Below are positions 32,294 through 43,534 of a DNA stretch of 64,000 nucleotides, one piece after another. The notes beneath the pieces are model-generated. The model was not told where the DNA came from. It made no database searches and saw only the letters and a list, made by a program, of their open reading frames with translations. A program made the translations under genes and the position numbers. Origin of the DNA: Bimuria novae-zelandiae CBS 107.79 (lineage: Eukaryota > Ascomycota > Dothideomycetes > Pleosporales > Didymosphaeriaceae); assembly GCA_010015655.1 (NCBI GenBank), contig ML976681.1, positions 442,914 through 506,913 on the forward strand, read 5' to 3'. The stretch's first letter is position 1. Each line of letters opens with the position of its first letter.

Positions 32294-32896
32294 GTTTGAG
32301 TCTGGGATGTGTGTGGTTTGGTTGGACTCGGGGTGAGTTAGTCTTCTAGACGATTAGTCTCACGCCATGGTAGTTGAATTATCCAATTCACATTAAAAAA
32401 CAAGGCTTTTTCTTGTAGAGTGTACTGTGCGTACAAAATTTTGCTTCTTATTGGGGATGATATTGAGCACACTGCGTAATATCAACAGATGAAAAGATGT
32501 AGTGCATGTCTGTAGGATCACGCGTCCGTGTCCAACAGACCGCCGCATGTGTGCGCATTTGCAATCCATCCAAAAGTTACGCAATTTTATGGAGATCTTG
32601 AACTACATACGTCAAAGAAAGGGAAGGTTGGTACCCGCCATAAATAATAACATTGTCAAGTAGCAGCGCGAGAGCAAGTTACAGGTAATCGTAAAGAAGG
32701 TAGTGTTATCTTTCATCAACGCGAAACCATCCCTATACTTCCTCCACTAAAAAAAAAGTAAACCACTACATGATAAGAAACGGAGGCCTACAGCATTCCT
32801 GTACTGCGTTATACCGTGGACTTGGAGAAGCTGCGAAGTCGCCAAGATTTAAGAAATGGAGACCAAAATAAATAGCAAGGATAGGAACAAGAAGCC
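32294..32896. other. Non-coding, A/T-rich
   Basis: About 600 bp between the hypothetical ORF and the tRNA terminator. No gene seen. Confidence 0.6.
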
Positions 32897-32907
32897 AAAA
32901 AAAAAAA
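32897..32907 (-). terminator. RNA polymerase III terminator
   Basis: Eleven T on the minus strand directly after the tRNA 3' end. Confidence 0.85.
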
Positions 32908-32981
32908 CTCCCCCGCGTGGGCTCGAACCACGAACCTCCTGATTAACAGTCAGACGCGCTAGCCAATTGCGCCACGGAGGA
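32908..32981 (-). tRNA. tRNA-Asn (GTT), no intron
   Basis: 74 nt. The acceptor stem TCCTCCG pairs with CGGGGGA (one G-U), the D stem GCGC/GCGC encloses AATTGGCTA, the anticodon stem TCTGA/TCAGG with loop CTGTTAA has a G-U/A-G closing irregularity, anticodon GTT, T arm CGTGG-TTCGAGC-CCACG. Discriminator G. Followed at once by a T11 terminator. The acceptor sequence begins with T rather than the usual G, which is worth checking but does not break pairing. Confidence 0.93.
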
Positions 32982-33629
32982 TTTTACGACAACTGGCCGT
33001 TATTAGCAGCCTATTACCGTTATGAGAAACCTTGCAAGTTTAAAATATATATAGTTGTGCGAAACAAGGGCTGGAGTTTGTGGGGATAACGAGTCGTTGT
33101 GTGGGGAGGGGACATTTTGAAAGGGATGAGTGGGAGAGCTTAGTGCGTGGAGTGGGGTAGAGGTTTAGGCGAGTTTCGGGTGTAGTTGGTGCTGGGTTAG
33201 ATTAAGTGGGAGAGGGCAAGATGTTCTCACATAATCATCGAACGTGATGTACAGGTTTCAATAGGTTTGGTTTTTGAGATAGATTATATATAAGATCATG
33301 CTTGAAGGTGTCCGGGGCGCGAATGTTCGTTGAGTTGTGTTGTGAAGGTTTTGGGACTGGCGCGTCTGGTCGCGTGTGAAGCGGGCGATGGCGGAATGAT
33401 TTGGATGTACAACAAACACTACGATGGACTTGCATGGTTTGATAAGAATATTAGAGCTTCTTCGAACCCGGAATCTGATCGTTGGTCAATGGATACAATG
33501 TGCTTTGGCGATGTTCGTGTGAGGGCTTAATCATATCAAGTACGAGACCAACTATTTCACGAATATAAAAAAAATATGCGGAGAATCAGTCTCGGCATTG
33601 GCATATATCTACAGAAAATATTCTGGATC
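32982..33629. other. Intergenic, no gene seen
   Basis: 648 bp with only short open frames; includes the upstream flank of the tRNA and the NIF3 3' UTR. Confidence 0.6.
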
Positions 33630-34899
33630 CTAGTTATCGTTGTTCATCACCGCAATCCCGTACGGATCTCTATCCACCTCGCTAACCAGGACCTCAAAGT
33701 CCTGCTCCGCCAACGCCTCCTTCAGCTCATCACCGGCTTCTTCCTCACGCAGCGTCTTCCACTCCTCTGCCACCTGATCATCAAGCTGATCCATCAGCAC
33801 TTCCGTCAAGAATCCGCGCTCAGAGTTACTGTGGAACAAGCTGATAACCACCTGGCCCTTCTCTATCGCCGCCAGCGCTTCATGATGGCTCATCTCTCCC
33901 GTGAATAACAAATCCACGTCCAAGTTGCTGAGCAGCGAACCCCCTGAGCCCGCGCATATACCGACGCTGCGAATGGTCAGATCGCCGATATTTGCGTTCT
34001 GCGGAATCGCAATGGGGAAGCCCTTTGGATTGTTGAGGCTGCGGCCTATGCGGTCGAGGAGTGCGGGGAGAGGCTGCGGCTCATCGAAATGCACTATACG
34101 GCCCATACCCGCACCGGGATGCGACGCAAGTTCCGGCGACTGCGGGACGATAGGTTTGCGCGTATGCGGGATGGAAGTCAGGGACGCTGACTGGTTGCCT
34201 AAACGTAAGGTCGTCTGCATCGACGAGGGGTGGTGTGCGAGCGCCCATGTCGGCCTCAGCCCTTTCGTCTCAACGAACGGATCATCGTCGCCCTCTTTGA
34301 TTGGCGTCTTCCCCTGGTCTTTATCCGTATCTATATTTTCTAAATTATTCTTGCTTCCCGTCACGATATCGGCGAGCCAATCTCCCAAGCCTCCCGGGGC
34401 AGCATCAACTGCGGTATGCGGGCTATATACGCTGATGCCATGGCTAGCTAAGCGAAGTAGAGTTTGTTGTTGCGAGTTTGCGAGTGTGATCGACTTCAGG
34501 CCGCGGAAGATGATAGGGTGGTAAGCGACAATTATAGAGGAATTGAGCTCGATGGCTTCGTCGGCGACGGCTTTTGTGAGATCGATAGTAAGGAGTACAG
34601 TGTTGTCCTGGCGGCGAGAGGGTACGAATGGCGCTTCGAGGAGGAGACCTGTATTGTCCCAGGAATTGTCTGCGAGGGCGGGCGGATAGCTTCAAATTGT
34701 CAGCTGCAGTTTTCCAAATTGCAATTACATGACGGAATTGGCTTTTGTATAGCCATGTAACAGAGCAAATGCAGACCCAATAGCACACCACTGCTCTCCG
34801 CGCCTGTCAGGAACCATGGATGGAAACTCACAGCTTCTTCATCGCCCTCACCACGGCCCTCGAAAACGGCGCGGAGCTTCTCATCTCACTCATACTCAT
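33630..34899 (-). CDS. NIF3: NIF3-like protein (NGG1-interacting factor 3 / DUF34 family)
   Basis: Conserved dinuclear-metal protein of uncertain biochemical role. Exons 34899-34832 and 34689-33630 (intron 142 bp) give 375 residues, the typical fungal length. N-terminal block: AMKKLYPPALADNSWDNTGL, formed across the intron; then VLLTIDLTKAVADEAI and SSIIVAYHPIIFRGLKS with the metal-binding His. C-terminal block: SVGICAGSGGSLL, VDLLFTGEMSHHEALAA with paired His, and LFHSNSERGFL, matching the second metal half-site. A Ser/Pro-rich insert in the middle separates the halves. Start ATG inferred from the spliced first exon. Head-to-head with BOL2, 218 bp apart. Confidence 0.93.
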
Positions 34900-35117
34900 C
34901 ACCCTCCGTATCGTTGCAGAAAACATTCACACGTACCAAAGTCGCAGCTAACGTACTACCCCACCTCATGCACGAAAAAGCAACCGCGTCCCCCTCTCCG
35001 CGTTACTCGCACAGGCCCACGCCCCAAAACGTGTAAATCTCCCGACCTTCGGCCTAACCTGACCCCACTATCTTATCAGATCCGAGGCCCCTCCGTCGCA
35101 AGCACGTAACGCACCGA

Positions 35118-35582
35118 ATGGACCCCCGCCACAAACTCTACAAACAGCTGGATTCCCTGACCGTCGACCCGGACATCGCGATGAGTGCACGTACGGATGC
35201 AGAGGCTGCGAGCAATGCGGCGAGCAGCGGTGTTACGCCTGAGGGGATCAAGGGGAAGTTGGAGCAGGGGCTGGGGGCGACGCATGTCGAGATTGAGGAT
35301 ATGAGTGGTATGTGAATGTCCCGGGAAGAGGAGATTTGAGGAGAATTTTGGAGGAGTGTTTCGTGGGCTCAGAAGGGAATACTTTGGCTGATGCATCGAC
35401 TAGGCGGGTGCGGACAAATGTTCGAGGCGATCATTGTGTCGCCGCAGTTTGCGAAGAAGACGACGCTGGCGAGGCATAGACTGGTGAATGGGGTGCTGAA
35501 GGAGGAGATTGCAGCGATACATGCGTGGACACCGAAATGTCATACGCCGGAAGAGTGGGAGAAGAAGAAGCCGCAGGCATGA
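35118..35582 (+). CDS. BOL2: BolA-like protein, Bol2/Fra2 type (iron signalling with monothiol glutaredoxin)
   Basis: Small protein that forms a [2Fe-2S]-bridged complex with monothiol glutaredoxin and relays cellular iron status; cytosolic or nuclear in yeast. Exons 35118-35307 and 35404-35582 (intron 96 bp) give 122 residues. The BolA core runs [53 protein letters not shown] with the ligand His, [14 protein letters not shown]. The GCGQ and the K-C-x-T-x-E-E-W ending match yeast Fra2/Bol2 better than Bol1 or Bol3. A second Met at 35181 could be the true start, since the first 21 residues are not conserved-looking and are not a mitochondrial presequence. Confidence 0.9.
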
Positions 35583-35732
35583 GAGTTTGGACACGAAATT
35601 ACGACATCTCCCTCACTACGAAGCATGGCTGAGATTACGACACATCATTATGAAACGACCGAAGCGATCAAGGAACAGGACCGAACGACTCTTTTTTGTA
35701 CATCTATGGGCACAACCCACGTACATTTGGGC

Positions 35733-37868
35733 CTAGCTAAGGAGCACTCTAATCTCCCCGCTGGTTCGAGGGAAGAGGTCCCGCAAAGAAGGTGCGGGCT
35801 CTTCTTTCTCGTCTTCCTCCTTGTATAGCAGGTCATCCGCAGCCATAAGCTTGCTCTCCACAAATTCAAAATCTTCGCAGAATCTGTCTGCTGCCTCCTC
35901 CGTGACATTTTGCACCGTGGTCCTATTCTGCAAACGCTTCAAATTCTCCGCTGCGTCGATGAGTGCGGATGGAAGAAACTCATCCAACTGTTGGCTCGCA
36001 GCGATGAGAGCCTCAGGTTTGAAGGTGTCAAGCTCGGGAAGAGTCTTCAAACTTTCTGCAGTATCAGATATGCCGGACAGAGGTTCGAGGAGGATGTTCA
36101 AGCCAGAAGTATATGTGAGATACTGGTGCTGGTACTCCACCAGTTGCGCGGTGTGTTCGCTGATCGTCTCATCCAGTTCGCTCAATCGGTCCTTGGCGAA
36201 GGGATATGGAGTCAAGGCTGCCTTCGCTGCCATCAAACAGTTGATGGCAAAGATGCTGTTGTCAGGCGCTGACAATCCCTTGCCAAGATTCTCGCACCCG
36301 CTCATGAAAGGATCAAGAGTCTCTGCGAGGACCGACTGGAAGCCGTCACCACGATCATCGACCGTAGCAATAGACGTGTCATAGCTCTTGGCCAGTGCTT
36401 TCAGCATCTGAAGGGTTTCTTCCAAGAAATCCGGCGGCGAGAGATCGGCAGGTGCGACGGCCAAATCGCCCTGAACGGCGGCAACATGATCTCGCATGTT
36501 TGCGCGGAACTGTCGCATGGCTGAGTTTTCCAGCGTGTCGAACACCTCGAGAACCTCGGAATCAGCCCCGAGCAGTTTCACAAAGGTACTCTTGTAGAAT
36601 CCAATCAAGTTCGCGATCTTGTAGGCCAGAGTAGCATCGTCGTGACTTTGCACAACCTGCTCCGTGCGTTGACGCAATAGTCGAGCCACTCCAGTGAGAT
36701 CTCGACTGACAAGCTGGTTCAAGGCTTTCCTTCCGTCGAAAACCTCCTCGTCGCCCTCTTCACGTAGCCATGGTTCGCTCTCCAGTCCAGCTTGAATTGA
36801 TCGTTTGATCTCATCTCCGTCGGAGATGAAGAGCACTTCTAGAGCTTCTCTTTCTGATACAGTGGTGGAATGTGCCCAAGCAAGCATATCGCCAACATAG
36901 CGTAACGGGTCGTGCGCTTGGAACTCGATGGGCTTGGTCGCAAGGTTCTGGGACTCCGAAGTAGATCCGGTCAACGCAGCGTAGAAAGAGTCGGAAAGTA
37001 TGTTCTCTCGTGCTCCAGCGAACGAGTCGAGACAATTCTGGAATAAGGTAGGCCGTTCCGCTAGCACACGTAAAGACCGCCTAACGGATGCATTAATCTG
37101 CGGATTCTCGAGATCTAATGTCTTAAACTCGCGTTCTATCCATCGGTAGAGTTTCTGATACGCGGCGTTGATGTGCTTGGAACTCCGCTCGAGTACCTCA
37201 AGGCCCAACCGTTGATCTTCTGTTCCTAGTAACACCTGACAGTCGTGATGAATCTTCTTTACCCTAGTCAACGTCTGAAAGAACTCCTCATCCACGGGCT
37301 CAGCGGTTGACGTTAGTACGGTGACCTCATCTTCCGAGATGAGGAAGTGAGAGTTGAAGGCATTCAGGATTTGCTGCTTTGTTTCGGCTTGCTTCTTCTG
37401 TTGCATGAGACTAGACGCTTCTTCTAGCACCGGTCCAGTGTCATGGTTCGCTGCAGCGATGTGGCTACGCATTTCATCGCAATACTTGTTCAAGCTGTTG
37501 ATTGCCGTACCGATGCGTTTTAGTTGCTGTGATCGTTGTTACTATAGCCACGTGTTAAGCGACTCATAAATACAAACCTCTGCAACCTGGCCAAAGTCTC
37601 TAACAACCTCTCCATTGCACTGAATCACTTCCTTCTGGACATCTAGACGTAGCTGTCGTCTGGTCTCTGCGGTATTCCGCACTCCACGAGCATCGAGCGT
37701 TTCCAGCGCATCACGGATTTCGAGGTCGGCGTACGATGCGGATAGAACGCTTGTGATCCTGGTCGACAGAGCATTTGAGGGGCGCGAAGTCCCCGCTGCT
37801 GGGGAAGCGGGCGAGAGAACATCCTGTGAGACTGGAGTACTCCGCTCCGAGAAGTAGCTGGTCGCCAT
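35733..37868 (-). CDS. COG6: COG6, conserved oligomeric Golgi complex subunit 6
   Basis: Lobe-B subunit of the COG tether that captures intra-Golgi retrograde vesicles. Exons 37868-37578 and 37526-35733 (intron 51 bp, donor GTTTGT) give 694 residues, a normal size. Diagnostic parts: [55 protein letters not shown] across the intron with helical heptads, [16 protein letters not shown], and the C-terminus [17 protein letters not shown], the family hallmark. A Met at 37922 lies in frame upstream but the residues between are not COG6-like. Head-to-head with ATG9, 309 bp apart; tail-to-tail with BOL2. Confidence 0.96.
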
Positions 37869-38177
37869 GATGGGCCAGTGGGAGGTTCGCTCGTGTACGG
37901 GAGAGGAGATGGTCGGTTGCACCTTCCTCCGACTACCGAAAGCTTAGCTATGACGCGTGACCGGTGCATTCACGAACCCCAACAGCCGTCACACTAACAT
38001 GGTCACGTCTTGACAGTGTCTTAGGTTCTGTGGCGATGGGTTTTGTGAATAGTCACAACTGCTTGTCTCCTGTAGCAAGCGCAGCTCCACATTATCTGAC
38101 CCGCCACTGCCAGGTGTAGTCGCCTGTACCACGGGACGAGCCCCCGCCGCTGCCTTAGATAAGTGCAGCCCGGCTCG
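37869..38177. promoter_or_regulatory. Shared promoter region of COG6 and ATG9
   Basis: 309 bp between two divergent starts; no separate element identified. Confidence 0.5.
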
Positions 38178-40966
38178 ATGGCTTCTAACCTGTTCTCACG
38201 TATCCTACCTTCTGTCTCCGACGACCCCTACGAAACAGAGCCTTTGAATATCCCCGATCGCTATCCTTCGCCCGCGGCGGATGCGCGCCGCAGCACCATG
38301 GACATAGACAACGAGAACCTCGATGCGCGCTTTGAGGACTTGGACTTGGAACATCTGCTGGCCGATGACAACGAGAGGATGAGCGAGAGCGCGGCTTCTG
38401 CCCACCAGCCCGACGATCGTGCACCGCCGGGCATCAATACCGCGAACAGAGCAGCGGCATGGCGACAGCCGCCTTTGTCTTCTCGACCACCGCCGTCCGA
38501 AGACGACGACGATGTTCCCCAATCTCTCCTTCTTGAAGGCGGTGTAGCCTCACCGCACGCGACTCGGACCGAGCCGACAAAGGGCCTCCCTCCACCAGTA
38601 CCGGGCCCGTCTACGCGCCACACGCGAGCACAGTGGGAGACTACGCGCCGACAACAACGTCTACACGATGAGGGAAGGAGGAACACCGGCGCACCTCAAA
38701 CGTGGCGAACACCGGTTCGGCCAGGGCAATATACTTTGGATCCAAAACAAAGAGCAATGTGGCTGTGGGTAAACCAGACCGACGACCTGGATACCTTCCT
38801 GCGCGAAGTCTACGAATACTACACTGGATGCGGCATCTGGTCGATCCTCTTGCAGAAGTTCCTGATGCTTTTGCAAGCGGTCTTCGTCATCGGCTTCTTG
38901 ACCTTCCTCGGCTGGTGCATAGATTACAGCAAGCTGTCGGGCAGTCACAAGCTGGGTGATGTGCTTCAGCCCAAATGCATGCATAAGATACATGGATTTT
39001 GGTGGCTTGCGCTATGCTCGTTCATAATTTACTGGCTTTGGTCGATGATGAAATTGGTCGGCAGATATCCCAGGCTGCAGGCCATGCATGACTTCTTTCA
39101 CCATCTATTGGAGATCCCGGATCGAGATATCCAGTCCGTCCAATGGCAACACGTTGTAGGCCGGATCATGGCCCTGCGCGACGCGAATCTTACCACAGCA
39201 TCAAATCTTACACCTGAAGTTCGGAAACTGCTCGACTCCAAGAGCCGGCAACGACTCGATGCGGTGGATATCGCAAGCCGTCTCATGCGGCGTGACAACT
39301 ATCTCATTGCGCTCTTCAACAAGGAGATTCTCGACGTGAGCATTCCTATACCTTTCCTCGGAAACAGGTCCATTTTCTCGGATACAACGAGATTTCATGT
39401 CAATCTTGCGATCATGGATCTAGTGTTCAGTGGTCCGAACGGCTCGTTCAATCAAGACTTTCTGAGAGAGAGAAACCGAAGGAACCTCGTTGCGACACTA
39501 AGAACCCGCTTGATGTACGTCGGGTTCTTCAGTGTACTGGTGGCTCCGTTCTCAGTAGGCTACTTCCTAGCCACATACCTGTTTTCGCGCTTTACGGTAA
39601 GTTACTCTCAATATTATATGTTCCCGACATAGTGTTGCCGCAGACTACTTTCTATACGTGTAATGAAGGACCGAATGACTCGGACGACCGCCACGGTCAC
39701 GATTGTCGTCGCATGGTTCATTGGTGATCTGACCTTTGTTAGGAATACCACAAAAACCCGTCAATTTTAGGTGATCGAGACTTTACGCCGTTTGCGCAAT
39801 GGAAATTTCGCGAATTCAATGAGCTGCCGCACTTGTTCAATCGTCGCCGTAATATGGCATACCCTGCGGCCAACCTCTATCTACAACAATTCCCGAAAGC
39901 CAAGCTGGAAATGATTTCTGGCTTCGTTGCGTTTGTCACAGGTGCCTTCTCCACTGTGCTGATTCTTGTAACTCTTCTCGATTCCGAACTCTTTCTCAAC
40001 TTTGAGATTACGCCAGGGAAAAACGCCCTCTTCTACATGACTGTTTGTGGTGCTATCTACATGGCAGCTCGTGGAAGCAGTGCCCAAGAAGACCAAATCA
40101 CTGACCCGGCTTATTACTTGGACGCTGTTATATATCACACAAGATACGAGCCCGACTCGTGGCATGATAGATTCCATACAGACGAAGTACGCGCCGAGTT
40201 TTCCAAGCTATACCAGCCGAAGGTCCTGCTCTACGTGGAGGAGTTGCTCAGCATCTTGATCACGCCGTTCATACTCATGTTCCGGCTTCCAAACTGCAGC
40301 GAACGGATTGTGGACTTCTTTCGCGAGTTCTCGATCGTGGTTGATGGGCTAGGCGTGGTCTGCTCCTACTCCATGTTCCCTTTTAAGAAGGGCGAAAACA
40401 ATCTGCCCGCTAATAGGACCGGCCGTCGACAGGACAACGAGCTTCGTGAAGACTACTTCATAGCCAAGGACAACAAGATGATGGCTTCCTACCACGGCTT
40501 CATGGAAACGTATGCTACCACTACAGGCCGTGGTCCTGCTAGCCGCTTCCACCCTCCGCCACAGTTCCCCACTCATCATTACTCGTCGTCGCAAGCGACT
40601 TCGCCTGTCGACGCTCGTGGGACTAGCCGAGGACCTGCTGGTCGGCAACCGTTGAACCGTCGTACAGCGCGCGGACCTGGGCCTGAGCGCGGCGAGCCAA
40701 TGAACTCGGCGCTTTTGGATCCTATCCATCAGCCTTCGGCTTCGATCTTGAGGTCGCCGCGACAAGGCCCGCAGGGTCGCCATAGGTCGTCTTTCCAACC
40801 CCTTTCCGTGCCCGAAGAGAGCATGGTGAGCGAATCGTGGCAGCCGCAACAGGATGACGAGACGGAGGATGAGGCGCCCGGAGGAAATCGTGGTGGTGTG
40901 CTGCAGTTATTGCACCAGTTCTCGAGGGCGCAGGCTGAGGGCCGGGGAGGAGGTGTGGGTGTTTGA
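38178..40966 (+). CDS. ATG9: ATG9, autophagy lipid scramblase
   Basis: Multispanning protein on Golgi-derived vesicles that seeds the phagophore and moves lipid between leaflets. Exons 38178-39596 and 39743-40966 (intron 146 bp) give 880 residues. A disordered acidic N-terminus of about 190 residues precedes the core, which starts AMWLWVNQTDDLDTFLREVY. Core blocks: PDRDIQSVQWQHVVGRIMAL, ALFNKEILDVSIPIPF, EYHKNPSILGDRDFTPFAQW, KFREFNELPHLFNRR, and LPNCSERIVDFFREFS. Six hydrophobic segments are visible, including FLMLLQAVFVIGFLTFLGW and FVAFVTGAFSTVLILVTLL. The tail is Pro/Ser rich. The true ATG follows a CTCG context; an upstream in-frame GTG is not used. Confidence 0.97.
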
Positions 40967-41285
40967 TTCGTGCATATAGATTATGGCGTTGGCGATACTT
41001 GGTACAGGACTACCCGGCTGCATTAGTAGGCAATTGCCTTTTGGCGTATATAGGATACAGTGTCTCATCAATAAGTCTGCGTCTACATTTTTGAATTGGC
41101 TCCTAATTCGAACCGCGTTCCGATATTACGCTTGTGACTCATTATGCTGATAAAAAATTTGTCTCGTCCGTGGTGCACGGCGGATCATTACAATGACAAT
41201 TTCCCCCTCATGAAAGACTGTCAGTAGTTCTCCAAACTCCATCTCGTCTCAATATGCACAGTAACGCCCTCATATCCCTCACACC
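40967..41285. other. Tail-to-tail intergenic gap
   Basis: 319 bp between ATG9 and UBR7 stops, A/T-richer than the genes. Nothing else seen. Confidence 0.6.
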
Positions 41286-43151
41286 CTAATATCCACTCTG
41301 TTCCCTCCGATTCCCACCCTCATCCCCACCATCTCCCTCACCCTCCTGATTCTCCCTCGCCCCGGCCGCCGCCTCCCTAATCGCCTGATCATCACCCCTC
41401 AACTTCTGAAAAAACACATTAATATCCTCAGCGCCAACCGCCTTTCCCTCATCCGCGTACGGCTTCAAGAACGCCTTCAAGCCGTCTTTCAAGTGCGCAA
41501 ACGCCATGGCGCCCTGGATCGCGCGCGCCCGGTCCATGTTGCTGAAAGCTGCCTCGCCACGGTCGAGAAGGCTGCCGGTGCCGGCGGAGCCGGGGGCGGC
41601 GTCGCCGTCGTCGGACATGGGCGGCTGGTAGACGTCTTCTTCCTCGAGGAGTTGGGGGTGGGGAGCCAGGAGGGGGAAGTGTGTGGGGCAGCGGCAGAGG
41701 TGGGGGTGGAAGTCGGGCAGCAGGAAGAGGGAGATGGGTGTGGTTTTGGCGCGGTCGGGGAGGGGCGGGAGGGAAGTGAGTTTGCACTCTGGCGCGGTTG
41801 TTGTGGTGGTGGGATCCGCGGGTTTCTTGGGTGTGAGTGGGAGGGTTGTTGTTGTGGTGGTGGTGGTGGTGGTGGGTTTGTTTTCGGGGATGGAGGAGAG
41901 GGTTGTGGCGGGGTCCTCGGACTTCTGCCGCTTAGGGGGAGCCATGGAGCCCGCTGGGGGAATGTCTTCGTCCTCGTCTGCGTTGCGCTTCTTGGAGTCG
42001 CCGTTGGAGGCTCCGTTGGTAGTCCCATTGGTGTGAGTCTCCTGTGCTTTCGCTTGGTTCAGAGCAGCGCCGCGGTAGACGGGAGGGAGAAAGCCGGGTG
42101 TCCCAGCGTACTCCTTGATCCATGGGAAGGCTTCGACACACTTGTAGCAGAGGAAGTACTCGAAGTCGTCTTCGGCTGGGAAGCCCGGGGGCAGCGGTGT
42201 GTCATCATCTTCCTCTTCTTCTTCTGCGTCCGCAGCTGTGTTGTTTCCATCCACGCCGTTGGAGGTAGGCAAGCCTGCAACAATAGCTGTGACTACCGAG
42301 GGCCTGCGCGCATCCGGGTCTCGCCCACCATCCTCCTCATGCCTCGTCACGCTGACCTCCTTTGTGATCCCGCTCAGCTTCGAACTGCCATCTTTCTCCT
42401 CTTTCTTCGGCTTCTCGATGCTCTTCTTGTACTCTTCCCTAGAGAGTCCAAGAACGCATTCGGGATGCCACCAATCTTCTCCACAGCCCCCGTCTTCTAC
42501 CGTGCCCAGTCCGAGACACTGGAACATAGTCCCCTTCTCTTGATGAGCATCATACTCCTCGCTACATCCACAAAACTTATTCCGGAAGTTCTGATTGTAT
42601 TTGTTGCCCGGCGCGGGCTCTTCCCCGGTCACGCCGCCCTTCTGTCCAGTCGCAGAATTGATGCGCAGCGTGCATGGAGTCGCTTCGGGGAGACGGGTGG
42701 TCCCGCAGTCGCAGACGAAGTTGCGCTTGTTGAAGAGCTCGACTAGGGTATGCTCGCCATGGCACGAGATGGAGCAGGCGTAGCAGACAGCGGCCGGCTG
42801 GTACGGGTCAGATGAATTGGCAGGTGGCGGGTTGCAGTCTAGGCAGGAGTAGAGGCCTTGTCGCAAAGGTCCGAGGTCGCGCGTACACGTATCAAATTGC
42901 TATGCGCTGTTAGACACAGTCCATGTTGTCCAGGCTGAATCCGGCTCACATATGGGAGAGCCTCGCGGGCTTCAGCTTCGAGAGACAGCTGCTCTTTGAT
43001 GAAGCTAGTCCATCAGTTAACACATGCGACCACGATCGTATACAACTAAGACCACTCACTCTGCTGCCGTCTGCGAGTCTTCCGACGCTTGGGAGATGGA
43101 ACTTGTGCGCGGCTTGGGCTGACAGGCGTTGGAGGACTGCGACTCAGCCAT
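41286..43151 (-). CDS. UBR7: UBR7-type E3 ubiquitin ligase (S. pombe mlo2 family)
   Basis: Putative N-recognin with a UBR zinc box and a PHD-like finger; the animal protein ubiquitinates histone H2B. Exons 43151-43060, 43004-42950 and 42899-41286 give 586 residues. The UBR box spans about 50-130, with cysteines in YSCLDCNPP, VCYACSISCHGEHTLVEL and NFVCDCGTTRLPEATPC. The PHD-like part follows: NKFCGCSEEYDAHQEKGTMF, EDWWHPECVLG. The C-terminal third includes LFLLPDFHPHLCRCPTHFPL, LLEEEDVYQPPMSDDGD and SLLDRGEAAFSNMDRARAIQ, all family blocks. A run of about ten Thr sits in the disordered linker. Head-to-head with MCM2, 383 bp apart. Confidence 0.95.
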
Positions 43152-43534
43152 GGCGACGGATTGAGAGATAATTTAGGATTGCGTATGCTTCTGAAATTGG
43201 GCTCGAGAAATTGTAACGCAGAAAGAAACAAAATGGGTGACAGGTAAGTCAACTTTGTTGTCGTGGCTGCCAACTGTGGGAGTTGCGCTTGCCTGTTTGG
43301 GTCTTGATTGAGACGCGCCAAGGCCACTTTACGCGTGCCGGACGCGTGCTTTTCAACTAACCGCCCGCCTCGCGCATTTCCTCCAGCAAGCCCCTCCTCG
43401 TTTCCTAGTCTACGCACGTTGTTGTATATTCGCATTGCATAAACATGAGGTACGGATGAGGGAGCGACCACTGCAAATTCCGTTACCCTTCTTGAACCTG
43501 TCTAACATCTCTCAGCTCCCCGCTACGACCAAGC
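43152..43534. promoter_or_regulatory. Shared promoter region of UBR7 and MCM2
   Basis: 383 bp between two divergent starts. Contains two ACGCGT-like cell-cycle (MCB) type words, CGCGTG and ACGCGTG near 43330-43350, plausible for an MCM gene but not proven. Confidence 0.4.

Noticed and set aside
33460..33480. TTCGAACCCGGAATC-like stretch suggesting a second tRNA T-arm
   Set aside because: No matching acceptor, D or anticodon stems around it.
38163..38177. Upstream in-frame GTG start for ATG9
   Set aside because: Five extra codons from a non-ATG start; the ATG at 38178 gives the normal fungal N-terminus.
41493..42746. 417-codon plus-strand ORF antisense to UBR7
   Set aside because: Mirror of the UBR7 coding frame in G/C-rich DNA; Gly/Val-rich with no domain, while the minus strand reads a complete known protein.
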